Positions 10,401 to 21,787 of a stretch of 64,000 nucleotides of DNA are shown one piece after another (the stretch's first letter is position 1; every line of letters starts with the position of its first letter). A model generated the notes under the pieces. That model was not told where the DNA came from, searched no databases, and saw only the letters and a list, made by a program, of their open reading frames with translations. This DNA is from Amoebophrya sp. A120 (lineage: Eukaryota > Sar > Dinophyceae > Syndiniales > Amoebophryaceae), in contig CAJINV010000006.1 in assembly GCA_905178155.1 (NCBI GenBank), forward strand, positions 2,458,658 to 2,522,657, written 5' to 3'. The translations under genes were made by a program, and so were the position numbers.

Positions 10401-13400
10401 CTAAAATTCCTCCGCCTCAGTGAGCACCCCCATCCCGAGAAAGCTTCCACTATCTGTGAATTCCTGGGTTAAATCTACTCGCCAACAATTCCCCTCGCAC
10501 GGCCTGACGGCCTTGTTCCGGTACTCCTTTCCGTTCACCCACGGCCGCAGGGCCCCCTTCACTAAATTTTTCGCCGATACGGCGAGGTTCTTCCCCTGGC
10601 GCCACGCCGTGCGGAACCGCTTGAGGTAGCTGTACACGATCAGGTAGAAGACAATCACGAACGCCGTCGTTAGGTCGTATGAAATGCAAAAGCATCGCAC
10701 AAGTTCTAGTACCAAATATAGCCGCCGGGGCGGGGGTAGTGAGGTCGTGGGCGTTTTTTTGCCGACCGCAGCCTTGGCCGCGGCTTTGCTTTTTATGGGC
10801 TCGCCATACCACCGCGAGTAACGTTATGCCGCACGGTATGGCGGCCACTTGGGAAACGTCGCAAATTTTGGCAAATTCCCGAAATTCCTTACCGAAAGCC
10901 AGCCCCCATGCTATGGGGCCGATCCGGGTGCCACGGGGGGCGCCCAAAAAGCGAAGAAAAATCGGGCCCATAGCATGCGGATTGGCTTTGCGCGCGCGGG
11001 CCGCTTTTTCTTTTTCGCGTTTTTATTTTTCACGCCGGCGCTACTTTTTGCAAAGCTTCCCAGGCTCTGAAACCGGCGAAAAGGCGGCCGCTTTCGCGCC
11101 CGCCCAAAATGCTCCGAAATCGCGGCCGTGCCATGCTGTTTCGCTGTTCTGATTTTGGGCGCGTTTTTTGCGCGCCCCTTTTTGGGCGCCCCAAATCGCC
11201 AGAAACCAAGGGGGTGGGCGCCTCAGAAGGGCGCCCCTTTTGGCGGCTCCTTTGCGTCGTTTTATCAAGTGCGAATCGATAGAATCCGCTCGGGCTTGTT
11301 TGATATCAAAGCCCCGCCCGCTTGATAAGTGAAAACCTTTTATCCTCAAAAACACTTCCGGCCGCTTGAAAACTGCCGGTCGTTTTTCAGGGGAGATGGC
11401 AAAAAAACTCCCCGGTTAGAACCGTTCGGTGACCTCACTACATATAAATGGCATTACAAATTTCCTTAGCATGACAGATGAAATTTGTAATGCTGTTTTA
11501 GCTAAGGAAGACGGTTTGTCATGCACGTCTGGAATTAGTACGAGTACGATGCTTTTGCAGTGCATAGGTCGATGATGGTGGCAATTTGGAAATCAAAATT
11601 CTTCATCCGCGTGTCGACAAAATCCTGAGCAAAAACGTCCCCATCCTGTGATGCGGATTTGCAATTACAGGACCATTTGTAATGCGCATCTCCACAAAAA
11701 GCAGCTCTAGTCGTGCTTTCGCATTTGTACTGCTGTAAACAGCATAAGAGAGCGGCTTTGTCATGCAGCCGCACTTGCTAAGCTACACTTCCAATAGAGA
11801 GGGAGAGAAACTTGTCATGCGTGAGTCCCAAAACTTGGGCATTTGTGTTGCTAAGTTCCCAATCATTGAGGCTGGGGTAGGGAGGACGTTTATTTTCCTC
11901 AGGATAGACAAGGGTCATAGCGTCCACCAGAGTAGTCTCCTCCTGCGCCGCTTCCCGCGTATGCATTGCAAATATCCCTGGATGTCTGGAAGAGTACAAC
12001 TTGTCATGCTACATCTGAATCATACAAAAATCTGTGTTGCATGATTATCAATAAAGCTGTGCACTTTTGAGAAGGCCGAGAGGCAGTTTCTGATGGGGAA
12101 AAGGCATGGTAAAGATCTCACATCAGAATCTGTGATGCTACGGCATGCATCACAGACCTCACGCGTCATGCCAAACGTGTATGACAAACGTTGCACTTTT
12201 CCAGAGGACTCAGACATATTTGCACTTGATACCGCGCGATCCGGTAGGAAAAGCCCTGCCCCGTGGCAGCGATCATGAGGGATACCACCACGTGCGACAC
12301 GACGTCATCGAGCACCGTGTTGAAGGGAAGTCTTGGCAACCTTTCCAGCGTCACCCACTGGATCGCAAACGCGGTCAGGAACAGCGCAAACAGCATCTGC
12401 AACCGTCCCACCACGTCGATCGGTTCCGACAGGAAGGTGACCAGGCTGAAAAACGCGCAGAGGTAGAGTGGCAGTATCCCCTTCTGCAAGTAAAATCCCG
12501 GGGTCCGCTTCAAGTGCACGGAGAACATCAACGCGGGTTTGACCACCGGCTCCTCGGCTTGCCAGTTCCGGGAGAGAAACCCCTCCCCGTAGGAGACCCG
12601 GAAGAGCTCGTAGTCGCCCGAGTGCTTCACCGTGTTCCACTGAAATTGCTGAAATTTTCCCGAAAAATTGTCGACCAACTTCGTCGGCATGTTGGGCCGC
12701 TGAAACGAGACCTGGAGGTCTCCGGGAAGTTCCCCACGTCGGGAACCGGACAGAAAAATAGACACGTCGATCCGCACCGAGTCGAACGGAAAGGAGCGCA
12801 AGCGGTCCAAATCCGCGCCGAGGTTTACCCCGTCACCGGAAAAGAAAAACCTGCAATCGATCCGAACCTTGCCATCTCGCTTCGTGTTGTAGTAGAACCG
12901 GGGCACCTCCTCATAATTCTCCGCCTTGTCCATGTTGCAGCCGTAGCTTGCATATCCTGTGAAAAAGTATCGCACTCGTAGTAATTGCAGTCATGCAAGA
13001 CAAATCTCGTTCCCAAGGCAAATCAGCATGACCAATTCCATTTGTCACGCTGAGCGAATTTGCATTGCAATTACTACTAGTACGATAATTTTGCAGTTCA
13101 TAGTGCACAAATCTCCGGCCGCCACGTGTTTTCCGGGATTTTTTTGTTTTTCGGGAAGTTGTATGCACTGCAAAACTATCGCACTCGTATAAATGCATTA
13201 CAAATTTCCTCAGCATGAGAAATAAAATTTGTAATGCTGATGCACCTTAAGAAAAAGATTTGTAATGCCTAATTGCAATACGAGTACGATACTTTTGCAG
13301 TGCATAAGTTGTCCAAGCGGTAGTCGTACCAGTGCATCTCCAGAAAGCCCTCCAGTTTGCAGAACTCGTGGTCGTTCGACTTCGAAATCGACCACTCCTT

Positions 13401-14064
13401 CACGCTATGCACTGCAAATATGGCTGGGTCTGGATTTGTGATGCAAAATGCGAAGCGCAACAAGATCTGTGATGCAAGAATGCCGATGTTCAATTCTTTT
13501 GTCGTGCTGCATATGGTAGCTTGTCATGCTAAACATGACTAAAATCCACAAGGAACGCTGAGGAAAACTTCTCATGCTGTTACGCCGTAAGAGCGGCCCG
13601 TTCGTAATGCAAGCATCAGCAGCACAAGTTTCCACCAGACGGAAATATACTTGCATTTGATATACGCGAAAAACAACTTCCACCGGGGTGGCATACTTCT
13701 CGTCCGGGTTCTTCGGGTTCACTAGAAACGGCCGCTGCGAAAAGTCGATCGTGTCATACAGGTCGTCTATGCTGTCTTGGTAGGACGTGAGAGTCGACAC
13801 TGTGTCGGACTGCAAAGCTGCTACTTGGGCACCTTGTTGTTCTTTTTCCTGCAAAAGTTTCTTTTGCTCCTTCCCCACTTCTTCCAAGAAGCTTGCCCAC
13901 TCCTTCGGGGGCACCCCGTTGGCCGGGGGCAGAGGCTTGATGGCGTCCCAGTCGAGGTGTTTCAAGCGGTTTGGGGTGGCGGCGTCTTTTACGTCCTGCT
14001 CGGGCGCCACGGCAGAAGAAACCAGCGAAGACATGGATTGAGATGGGTGGAGAGGAGGCTTCAT
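10401..14064 (-). CDS. Pentameric ligand-gated ion channel, paralogue 1
   Basis: Channel subunit of predicted 544 aa; seven exons (14064-13663, 13405-13307, 13161-13103, 12952-12232, 11959-11906, 11619-11567, 10677-10401) total exactly 545 codons once each introner plus 5 bp is removed. Landmarks by residue: N-terminal extension with GVPPKEW (about 55-65), KEWSISKSND (about 135), HWYDYRL, TWRPEI, FPFD of the pro-loop at 238-241 with no flanking cysteines, RTPGFY at 333, M1 342-360, M2 364-385 followed by ERLPRLPF, M3 395-415, M4 451-472, then a 70-residue tail ending EAEEF. The large uninterrupted exon 4 carries most of the channel and makes the assignment firm. No signal peptide is visible, so either it is missed or insertion uses the M1 segment. 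Family known from animals, prokaryotes and scattered protists; ligand unknown. Confidence 0.9.
10678..11566. mobile_element. Introner, family B, with nested insertion (channel 1)
   Basis: Left end TATGAAATGCAAAAGCATCG, right end ..GATGCTTTTGCAGTGCATA; TSD GGTCG. Without the insert it would be about 155 bp like its relatives. Splicing gives ATIID-LTTAFVIV at the start of M4. Confidence 0.9.
10712..11444. mobile_element. G+C-rich element nested inside a family B introner
   Basis: About 733 bp splitting the introner at CTAGTA/TAAATGG. Contains an 11-bp inverted repeat GTAGTGAGGTC (10736-10746) and GACCTCACTAC (11431-11441) close to its ends, plus internal inverted G+C-rich segments. No plausible transposase; a TA duplication is possible but not certain. 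Confidence 0.75.
11620..11905. mobile_element. Introner, family D (channel 1)
   Basis: TIR ATCCTGAGCAAAAACGTCCC; TSD GACAA. In the M3-M4 loop; paralogue 2 is uninterrupted here. Confidence 0.9.
11960..12231. mobile_element. Introner, family A (channel 1)
   Basis: TSD CCGCG. Inserted right after M3 (SYRIA-REAAQ), which is contiguous in paralogue 2. Confidence 0.9.
12953..13102. mobile_element. Introner, family B (channel 1)
   Basis: TSD TTGCA/GTGCA. Splits WRPEI-ASYG, contiguous in paralogue 2. Confidence 0.9.
13162..13306. mobile_element. Introner, family B (channel 1)
   Basis: TSD AGTTG. After HWYDYRLDN. Confidence 0.9.
13406..13662. mobile_element. Introner, family A (channel 1)
   Basis: TSD CACGC/TACGC. 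Splits VFRV-KEWS, contiguous in paralogue 2. Confidence 0.85.
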
Positions 14065-16338
14065 GATGGTAGCTTCTTGCGTTTTATTAAACTGGGTTCT
14101 TGAGAAGTTGTAGTGCGGGTGGCTAGTGTCGGGCTCCTGGGGGCTGCTCTAGGTGGGGTCGCTCATAGAAGGACAACTGTTAGAAGTGTGCTCGGGACTA
14201 GTATTACTGATAGTTGATACGGGGGCGCGAGCATCAACATCGATACATTAGAATCTGCTTAAAGTCGCGCGTCTTGCGTTTATTTTGTGACGCGACCACT
14301 GAAAAATCAAAGCCACCAAATAATCTCAACACGCAGAAGTTCCCTCGACTTCGCTCAACGGAGTCGTGCCTTTTTGCTGGCTGCGGTGGCTAGTGTTCGT
14401 CGTGGTCTCTCTGCCTGCACGGACGATATCTTCGGCGCCACGGAACCAGAGCGCGGCTCTCTGGAACAAATAGAGCGAACTCCTCTTTTCCGAACACAAG
14501 AAGAGCCACTTCATGACTCCGAAGTGTGAAATAAATGTTGCCGCGGCTTTCGTCCGCTATTCTGTTTCAATGCGGGGACAAGCAACATTAGGACCCCCCG
14601 TCGCACCTACACGGCCGTGTTTGCGGCCGAGCTTGTGGGCGCCACGACCCGAGCATGTCCTTCCCAAGCGAGCACTGAATGGCGGCAACTGCCGCGGGCG
14701 GCGACGCCTTCGCGGCCGCGCAAAAAAATGCATCTATGCATGACTGCAGCGCGCCGGCGGCCGTCTCCGAGTCAGCCGGGAGGCGGGCGGCAGGCAGGCC
14801 ACGGGGGCTGCACACAGAAGCGCGCGCGATGTCTGAACACGAAAGGCCGGCCAAGCCAGGCACAACGAACAACCTAGCGCGCGGCAAGCCGGCCCCGCCG
14901 GCCGGCGGCCGCCCCCCCCCCCCGCCCGGCCCCCCGCGACCCGCGGCGGCCGGGGGGCACGCTCCACCCTGCTCCCATTTCAGGGCCAACCCGCGCCGCG
15001 CCTCCAGGCCATCGAGTTCCATCGGCAGAATTTCGCCCGCTGCAAACAGTTTGAGCGCGCCGGCCCCTCCGCCCCGATGTCGGCAATTCTTTTGGTCCGG
15101 AAGTGGGGCCGTCGCATTCGGGCACGCTGCGCATGCCGGGCCGCGGGGCCTCCCAACGACATGACAAGGGCCCGCTCGTGCCCGGAGCCCTGGGCGCAGA
15201 AGAGTCCCCAGAAAGGGGCGGACCGGAAAAATCGGCGATCAGAGGCTACGCAGTCGCGGCGGCCGAGCCAGCTGCGATGAGAGCGCCGCGGTCATCGTGC
15301 GTTCGATCGAGCTGGGATCCTCGGCTTTCTGAGACGTCGGTCGGGCAAACCGCGAGGCCCTCCCGTAGGGGGCCGCCCCTGCCCTCTCGGCCTGCCGCCC
15401 CGCCCCTCTCCGCCGCGTGGCCACCATCCAAAGGCCGCCCGGCAAAACAATCAAAACCCCGGCCGGCCCGCCGGCCCACCCGGTCGCTGCGCTCCTGGAG
15501 GTAGGTCCGCTCGCCCTTGATCGCGTGGCCCGCCTTTTCCAGCTCCCTCCGGGCGTCTTCCGCTTCTGCCTTAGTGCACCGGCCGCACCCGTCCGCCGTG
15601 GTTGGTTCGCCCATTTAGCCCACCAACGCGCATCGCTGTACATAGCCGCTGCGGGAAAAGGCGGCGCGCCTTTGCTCTGACTGCCGCCGGGCACGCTTGC
15701 GCAAAAACTTGGGGCGCGCCCTGCGGTCGCAGGCAGTTCGCACGCCGTCGAAGGCCTCCGGAACACCGCAAGGCAGGAGCAAGGCAACCAAGGAAGCCCA
15801 CAGCCTTAGGTAGGGCCGTCGTGCCACACGTGGATTGGACGCGGAGCGCCGTCGTGACCACTATGGGGCGCGCCGTGTTCGTACCCTCGCGCACCGGCCC
15901 GGCCGTCTTATCGGGGCCATGCGCTTCAAAACACAGACGCAACGGCCCGCGCAAGAGGTTCCGCGTTTCCTGGGTCGGTGTGGCGGTCGTCTGCGAATCT
16001 CATCAAAACGCTCGCTTCGCGAGTCGCGGAGCTTTTTCGTATTCATATCGTCTTGCTCGGGGAACACACATTACTGTCGCACTCTGCAGCTCACCGCTCA
16101 GGCGCTACAGTGCTTCTGGGCGTCTATGGTCAAGAGACCTGTAGAGCTTCTATTTCGAAACAAACGAAGATCTTCGGAAACTTGCTCTTGCGTTTTGGTT
16201 TCTTTGTTGAAAATCATACACGACTAACAGGACGCAAAAATAAGTAGCAGGGTGATGCCCCTCTATGTTGAAGGACAGTCATCTCGCAAAAATCCGACTT
16301 CTTCCTCTCTAGTTATCCTCGCCGCCGATAAGTACTAC
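14065..16338. other. Spacer with a G+C-rich island (about 14560-15990)
   Basis: Composition jumps to very high G+C with long C and G runs near 14910-14960. Several overlapping open frames exist on both strands, as expected from such composition, but none shows exon structure, introners or a known motif. I see no supportable gene. Confidence 0.6.
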
Positions 16339-19300
16339 CTAACCCCCTCCATCTCGTCCCTCCGTCGCGGTGGTCCACTTCCCGTTCTCCCAAACAAACC
16401 GCGGCTGCGCATACTGCTCACCATAGCAGATTTTCAGCAGGTTGTCCCGCAACGCATCGTCGACGAAGATCCGGGTTTTGATCGGTTGCTGCTGCTTTGC
16501 TGCTTCTGGAGGCCTTCTTGTTGTACTGCGGGTGCGGCTCGGCTGCATTTTTGCTCCGGTCAATTTTTGATCTTTCACTTCGCTATCATGACCCCCGCTT
16601 GTTCCGTTCATTTGCCCGCGTGTTCCCTTTATCCTAGTAGTACTACCCAGCGAAAGCGTAGAAGAGCTCCTGTCTTCTTCACCGAGATCACCCGCTACAT
16701 CAAATAAACCGGCTTTCCCCCCGATTTCCACCTCCATCGTCTCCGGAAAGTTATCCACAGCGTAAAATCAAAATCCCGTACAACACGTACGAAAGCTGTC
16801 TCTGCATGAGAGAACTGGGCTGCTTCGATCGTAGTTTAGCATGACAAGTGTTCTTATACATCAAATCAGAGTGGAATTTGTGATGCCTCTCGTGTATCAT
16901 GTTGCACGAGAACAAATTTCCGCTGCATAAAAGTCCTCGACCCGCAACAGTCCCAATCTTTGCTGAATCGCGAGGGTGCTAAAAGCTGAAGTAGAAGATG
17001 ATGCGGCTGTTGAGAGCAGGTGCTTCGAAGTGATACTTGACCGACACTTGTCCAATTCCCCAATCTCTGCCGCGGTGTGGAACAGATACTTCACCCGGTC
17101 GCCGGTACTCGCCAAGCTTCTCGCTGGTCCAAGCCTCCTATTCCGGTATGCAGTGCAAAAGTTGTAAGCAGCGCGTCGCTGAAAGGAGAGTAGGAGTGCT
17201 AACTGCAGTATTTTGCATGACAGTAGACCTCGCTTCTTTTTAACTGAAACAGCATCACAAATTGATTTCATTTTGTCTTTTGAACAAAAAGCGAATAATC
17301 TTTGTACCCTGCCTATGAGCGCGATCATACTTCACCTTTTGCAAAATGCATATCCGGTCAAATTTCTCCATTTCGTGCCGGTTCAACCCGCTCAAGTCCA
17401 ACACGGAGAAATGCGCGCCGCCGTGGGTGTTGCGGTCTTTAGACAATTTCCGCGGCAATACGGACGAATGCTGACCTGCTTCTTCTTCTTGCTGACTAAT
17501 GGAAGACGAATCGTAGAAAAACGCCTGCAAGAACCCGTTTGCGATCTTCTCAAAAAACGGCTCCCCCGCCTCGGTCAGTGTTGCCGCTTGCTGGATTCCG
17601 ATTCGCTCCTCGTGATGTTCATTTTGAGAAGTGATGGGGGATGACGAGTCGAAGAAGGAGTCATTTTCCCGGTCTTGTTCCCCGCCTCCAGCTGCACCAA
17701 CTACTGTCGACGACGCTTTGTATCCAAATGCGCTCGTCGTAGTAGATGTTCTTTCCGCTTTACTACTTTTCCCCCAAGAAGTAGTACCCCTGCTTTGCTG
17801 TTCATCTTCTTCTTCGAACGACACGCCCTGGAATTCCCGCCATTTATGCCGCATCACGAACCGCGCACCCACTTGCCCGGCCCAGGACATGGCGGCAGTG
17901 TTATTTGCTTTGCTGGACTGCGGCGTCGTGCTGTTTTGGAAAAAGAAATGAGGTAGGTTGTGACGATTGATGTTCTCCGCAGCATTCGTATCATGCTGCT
18001 CAACCGAGCTGTTTCTCCCAAAATCATTATCACCGCTGGGTAACATCATTTTCCCAGAAGATAAATCCTGTTTCAACATCGTTGTGCTGGAAGATGCAGT
18101 TCTTCTTCCAGACCGCAATTTCTTCTTGTGGTACTTCCGCCACAACTTTTCCAGCCTCTTTTTCGTTTCCTCGTCTTCGATGAGCGCTTTTATGACCTGC
18201 TCAGCTGTTACAATCTCAAACGTTACAATGGAATATGGGAATCTGTGATGCAAGAAGTGCACGATCTACCCTACTCCCAGCACAGGATTTCGCATGACAA
18301 GTTCTGGAGTCCCAATCGAATCCGCACTGGAATCTGGCGAAATTTGTATTGCACAAAGTGGAACGCTGTGCGAGTCTGTCATGCTCATCATGCAACACAA
18401 AACCCAGACTCTATGGTAACCGATTTGAGATTGTAACGGTTGAGCTGGTCATAGCTTTTTTTCCAAATTTTTCGAAGCTCTTGTCGGAGAAAATTAGCGC
18501 AAAGTCGGCTTTGGACTCCTCGAACAGCCCTTGTAGTGATTCAACGGGGGAAGAGGCGAACGTGACGGCGAGAAATATCCTTTCTGAAAACATCTCCACC
18601 CCAGGGTTGATGTCATGCAGATCTGCAAGCACAAGAGCACTTGTAATGCGCATCCCCATGATAGGAATTTCCGATCGTGTTTTGGAACTTGTAACGCTGT
18701 AAACAGAATAAGCAGATGGATTTGTAATGCGACTTCCCTTGCTAAACTGCACTACACTAGAGCCTGCAATTTGTAATGCGTGACTCCCAAAACTTCGCGA
18801 TTTGTGTTGCAAATTCCCCATCTTGACTCTGGGGTGGGGACGTTTTTCCTTAGGATAAGAAGTTTGTCTTTGTTTTGGCTTTCGTTCTTTGCATGATGTT
18901 GTTGAAACGGTATGGTCACAAACGTGAAGGGTATAATCGCAACGCCGGAGGTGCTGTTGTTGTTTGGTGGGAACAATTCCTCAGTTGTTGCATCTTCTTG
19001 ATCTTGTCCTCCGAGCGGAAATAAGCTTCCTGCTAGTACAACATGATCTTTCACACTGTGCAGCACCCTTCCTACCTCTGCCAGCATTTCCTTCCCCATG
19101 CCTATCAACTGTAAAAATGTCTGGGTCTGGAAGAATCCAACTTGTCATGCTGATTTTGGATTCTAAAAAAATCTGTATTGCGTGAGCAGCAAAGAGAGTC
19201 CAAGTTTTGCTACACGGAAAGAGCATTTGTCATGCGGTATAGGCATCAGGAAGCCGTTACAAAATCTGTGATGCTAGGGCCTGCATCACAGACATCAGGA

Positions 19301-20919
19301 GTCATGCAAAATGTGCATGACAAACCTGGCAATCTTCCAGACCCAGACATTTTTACATTTGATAGCGTCCACTATTTTACTACTCCCCAGCAGCTGCAAA
19401 TAAGAACTCGGCGGTGCTGCTGTGATTTTCGTTCTTTCACCACCCATTGTTTCGGGACTTCGTTCTGCCATTTGTTCTACTTCCTGTGCTTCTGTCAGCG
19501 AGGAGGCTGCAACTGCTGTTGGTGCTGTTGTTGTTCTTCTTCTAGGCTTGTTTTTAGAAGATGATGGTGGAGAAACAACAAGTAGTTCCTTTTCATTCTC
19601 CTCCGCGACGAATTTCCGCACCACAAACGTGATGATCTGCTCCCAGAAATCCAAAGGAAGCATGATGTCCGCATCCGAATCGTAGGGGATAAACGACTAT
19701 CCGCTGCAAAAGTATCGTACTCGTAGTAATCCTACTCTCACATTACAAGTTTTATTCTCAAGTTGAATCCGCATTACAAATTTTATTTGTCATGCTGACA
19801 AATTTGTGATGCGATTTCTACTACCTAGTACGATACTTTGGCAGTCCATAACGACTTATGCCGTTCGTACCCGAGCAGGGAGCCGTAGGCGAGGGAGTAG
19901 GGAAGAGGGGATTTTTCAGTTTTGCTGTGTTTTTTTTCAACGTGTTCTACTTCTTCACCTGTTGACGTACTACTAGTTCCTGGTTCCTCTGTACGCTGCA
20001 GTACTACCTGCTGCTGTGCTGAATCTCCTCGACGCCTCTGAGCGGCGGCCACTTCTTCCTTTCCACTTACACCGCCGCGAGACGAGCCCCCGCCGAAAAA
20101 GTCCTTGACAAACTGATCAAAGGCGTCGACCAAGGTTAACGTATCCGCGTACTTAGCGTCAAATTCGAAATTTTGCCCGTAAATCTGCTCTAATTTCGGG
20201 TAATCACAAAAATGCCCGCAGAACTCTTCAACCACTGTGTTCCGGAGAAGACGTTGCTCGTTTATTTCTTGTTTGCGTGTTACTTGTGCTGCTGCTGTCT
20301 CTTGGTCTTGCTCTTGCAAGTAAATAAATCTTCCCGTTGTATTATTAACAACTTCTTGACCTTCTTTGGTACTAGCTTGAAGTTGTACAACTTCCCCGTC
20401 GTGCTCGTGCTCAAATGTTGAAAATTCTGCAACAGAAGCTGCTGAAGTTGTGCTGCTGTCGTCCAGAAATAAAGCTTGCTGTCCTCCAGATTCAGCCCCG
20501 CCTGGACCTGAAGTAGAACGGCGCTTCTGCTGCTCTTTCCGCAGCAGATTCTTCATGCTGTTTTGCAGAGTTTCCTTTTCGAACGGCGTTCTTAAGGCTT
20601 CCAGGGGACGCCGGTTATTATTTGATGATGCTTCGTTGTTGTTCTGGCCGGTGCGAGTGATATCGTTGCTGTTCCTCGTCGTGCCGTGATCTCCTTTGCT
20701 GTTTCCATGATGCACGCTACTATGAAGTTCCTCCAGATTCCTTATGTGCAGAAACATCCACGTGCCGAAGCAGAGGAAAAAGAGCAAGCTGCTCAAGATC
20801 AACGGGTAGTGAAAGATCTTGAAACAAGCGGAGGCGTTTCTGGCAGCGAAAAGGTCGTCGATTTCCCGATCGGCCGCCGTGCTTATCCGGGAAGTAGTAG
20901 TAGTAGTAGTACGAGGCAT
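16339..20919 (-). CDS. LicD/fukutin-like type II membrane protein
   Basis: Likely Golgi/ER-lumen transferase of the LicD/fukutin (phospho-sugar or phosphocholine transfer) family, predicted 1074 aa. Exons: 20919-19851, 19697-19365, 19102-18858, 18575-18454, 18190-17353, 17146-16930, 16764-16339; after removing elements plus TSD they sum to exactly 1075 codons. Residues 35-60 (IFHYPLILSSLLFFLCFGTW) form a single N-terminal membrane anchor. Around residue 350 lies AYGSLLGYERHK-SFIPYDSDADIML, the family's GxLLGxxRhk...IPxDxDxDi core with its acidic residues intact; a family B introner falls between the two halves. Upstream is CGHFCDYPKLE. The middle is low complexity (Ser, Thr, Glu), and the C-terminus has NLLKICYGEQY. 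Substrate unknown. It is much longer than typical family members because of inserted low-complexity stretches. Confidence 0.85.
16768..16929. mobile_element. Degenerate introner, probably family B (LicD-like gene)
   Basis: Recognised by internal GCATGACAAG/TTTGTGATGC words and a CTGCATA right end; TIRs mostly lost. Its removal joins VEDFYA to VDNFPET in frame. Confidence 0.65.
17147..17352. mobile_element. Introner, diverged family B (LicD-like gene)
   Basis: Ends TATGCAGTGCAAAAGTTGTA and ..CACCTTTTGCAAAATGCATA; TSD TCCGG. Confidence 0.85.
18191..18453. mobile_element. Introner, family J (LicD-like gene)
   Basis: TIR TATGACCTGCTCAGCTGTTA with an inner TACAATCTCAAA block; TSD GCTTT. Confidence 0.9.
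18576..18857. mobile_element. Introner, family D (LicD-like gene)
   Basis: TSD AGAAA/AGAAG; right end GGGGTGGGGACGTTTTTCCT. Confidence 0.9.
19103..19364. mobile_element. Introner, family A (LicD-like gene)
   Basis: TIR TATCAACTGTAAAAATGTCT; the TSD has decayed (ATGCC/GCGTC). Confidence 0.85.
19698..19850. mobile_element. Introner, family B (LicD-like gene)
   Basis: TSD ACGAC. Splits the catalytic core between YERHKS and FIPYDSD. Confidence 0.9.
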
Positions 20920-21787
20920 AATGTACTTTTTTTTTTTCCCTGTAGTGGTCGAAGAAGAAGATTATGCGTACTTACTATTCTTACTTCTATCAGCACCACA
21001 AGAACTGTATGTAATAGTTCTAGTTGTTTGTACTATGTTCTATGAGTCGTGAAAATTATGCGAACTGCAGAGCTTTTCCGTTGTTTCAAGTTCTTGTGCA
21101 CCATCCATTAGAAACGTCGATCTGAAGAACTACTACGCTCATCTCTTGCAAGCCTCATCTGATTGTAGTTCTTGCCGGGACAACACATTCGAACTCAACG
21201 CTCTTGCACGGGCAGACGCAGATGTCATCTCGGGCTCGCATGACGTCGAAGGACGGCGACAATTCAATCGACTTTATTTGCTCTCCTACTTATAAGAAAG
21301 CAGCTTCTCTGATGGAACAAGAAAACGAGGCGTCACGACTGCGAGCGCGAAGGAATAAAGGGGCAGTGAATTTGATTTTCTGCTCTTGCAATAAAACAAC
21401 CCATTGCTTCTTCTGATGTTGTACGTACTATCTATACGTGGCGTTTATTTTGTGTGCAACTTGTTGAACAAATTGGATGACTATTCCCTTGTTTCGTATT
21501 CGTGTGGCATTCGACTTTAATTGTTTTTTTTTTTTTCGTTTTCTCGATTTGTTCTTAGACGAAACATGCAAATGCACCTTCTCCTTGTGCACCGTGAGTT
21601 GACCACCACCCGAATAAAGGACATCAAAGCTCTTTCATCTTTCGTTGGGCTTGGGTTGTCTCAAGTAGATGCAACGTGGCTTACCTTAGTAAAATTGCAG
21701 CCGAAGAAATTCAAATTAATTCATCCCTAATATGTTGTCAGTAGGTGTCAACATCGATTTCAACAAAAGCCGCCCAATAATTGCCTT
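20920..21787. other. Spacer holding duplicated block, copy 1
   Basis: Apart from the segment at 21232-21780 (see repeat), only promoter-type A+T-rich sequence; the plus-strand open frame at 20686-21045 runs antisense over the LicD-like 5' end. Confidence 0.5.
21232..21780. repeat. Duplicated spacer block, copy 1
   Basis: Collinear with 26700-27215: shared GGCTCGCATGACGTCGAA, AACAAGAAAACGAGGCGTCA, TATTCCCTTGTTTCGTATTC, GGCATTCGACTTTAATTG and TGTTGTCAGTAGGTGTCA in the same order. Both copies lie just 3' of a gene end. Confidence 0.85.

Noticed and set aside
12145-12981. 278-codon plus-strand open frame
   Set aside because: It is the antisense of the channel's largest exon, whose minus-strand protein has clear pro-loop and membrane motifs.
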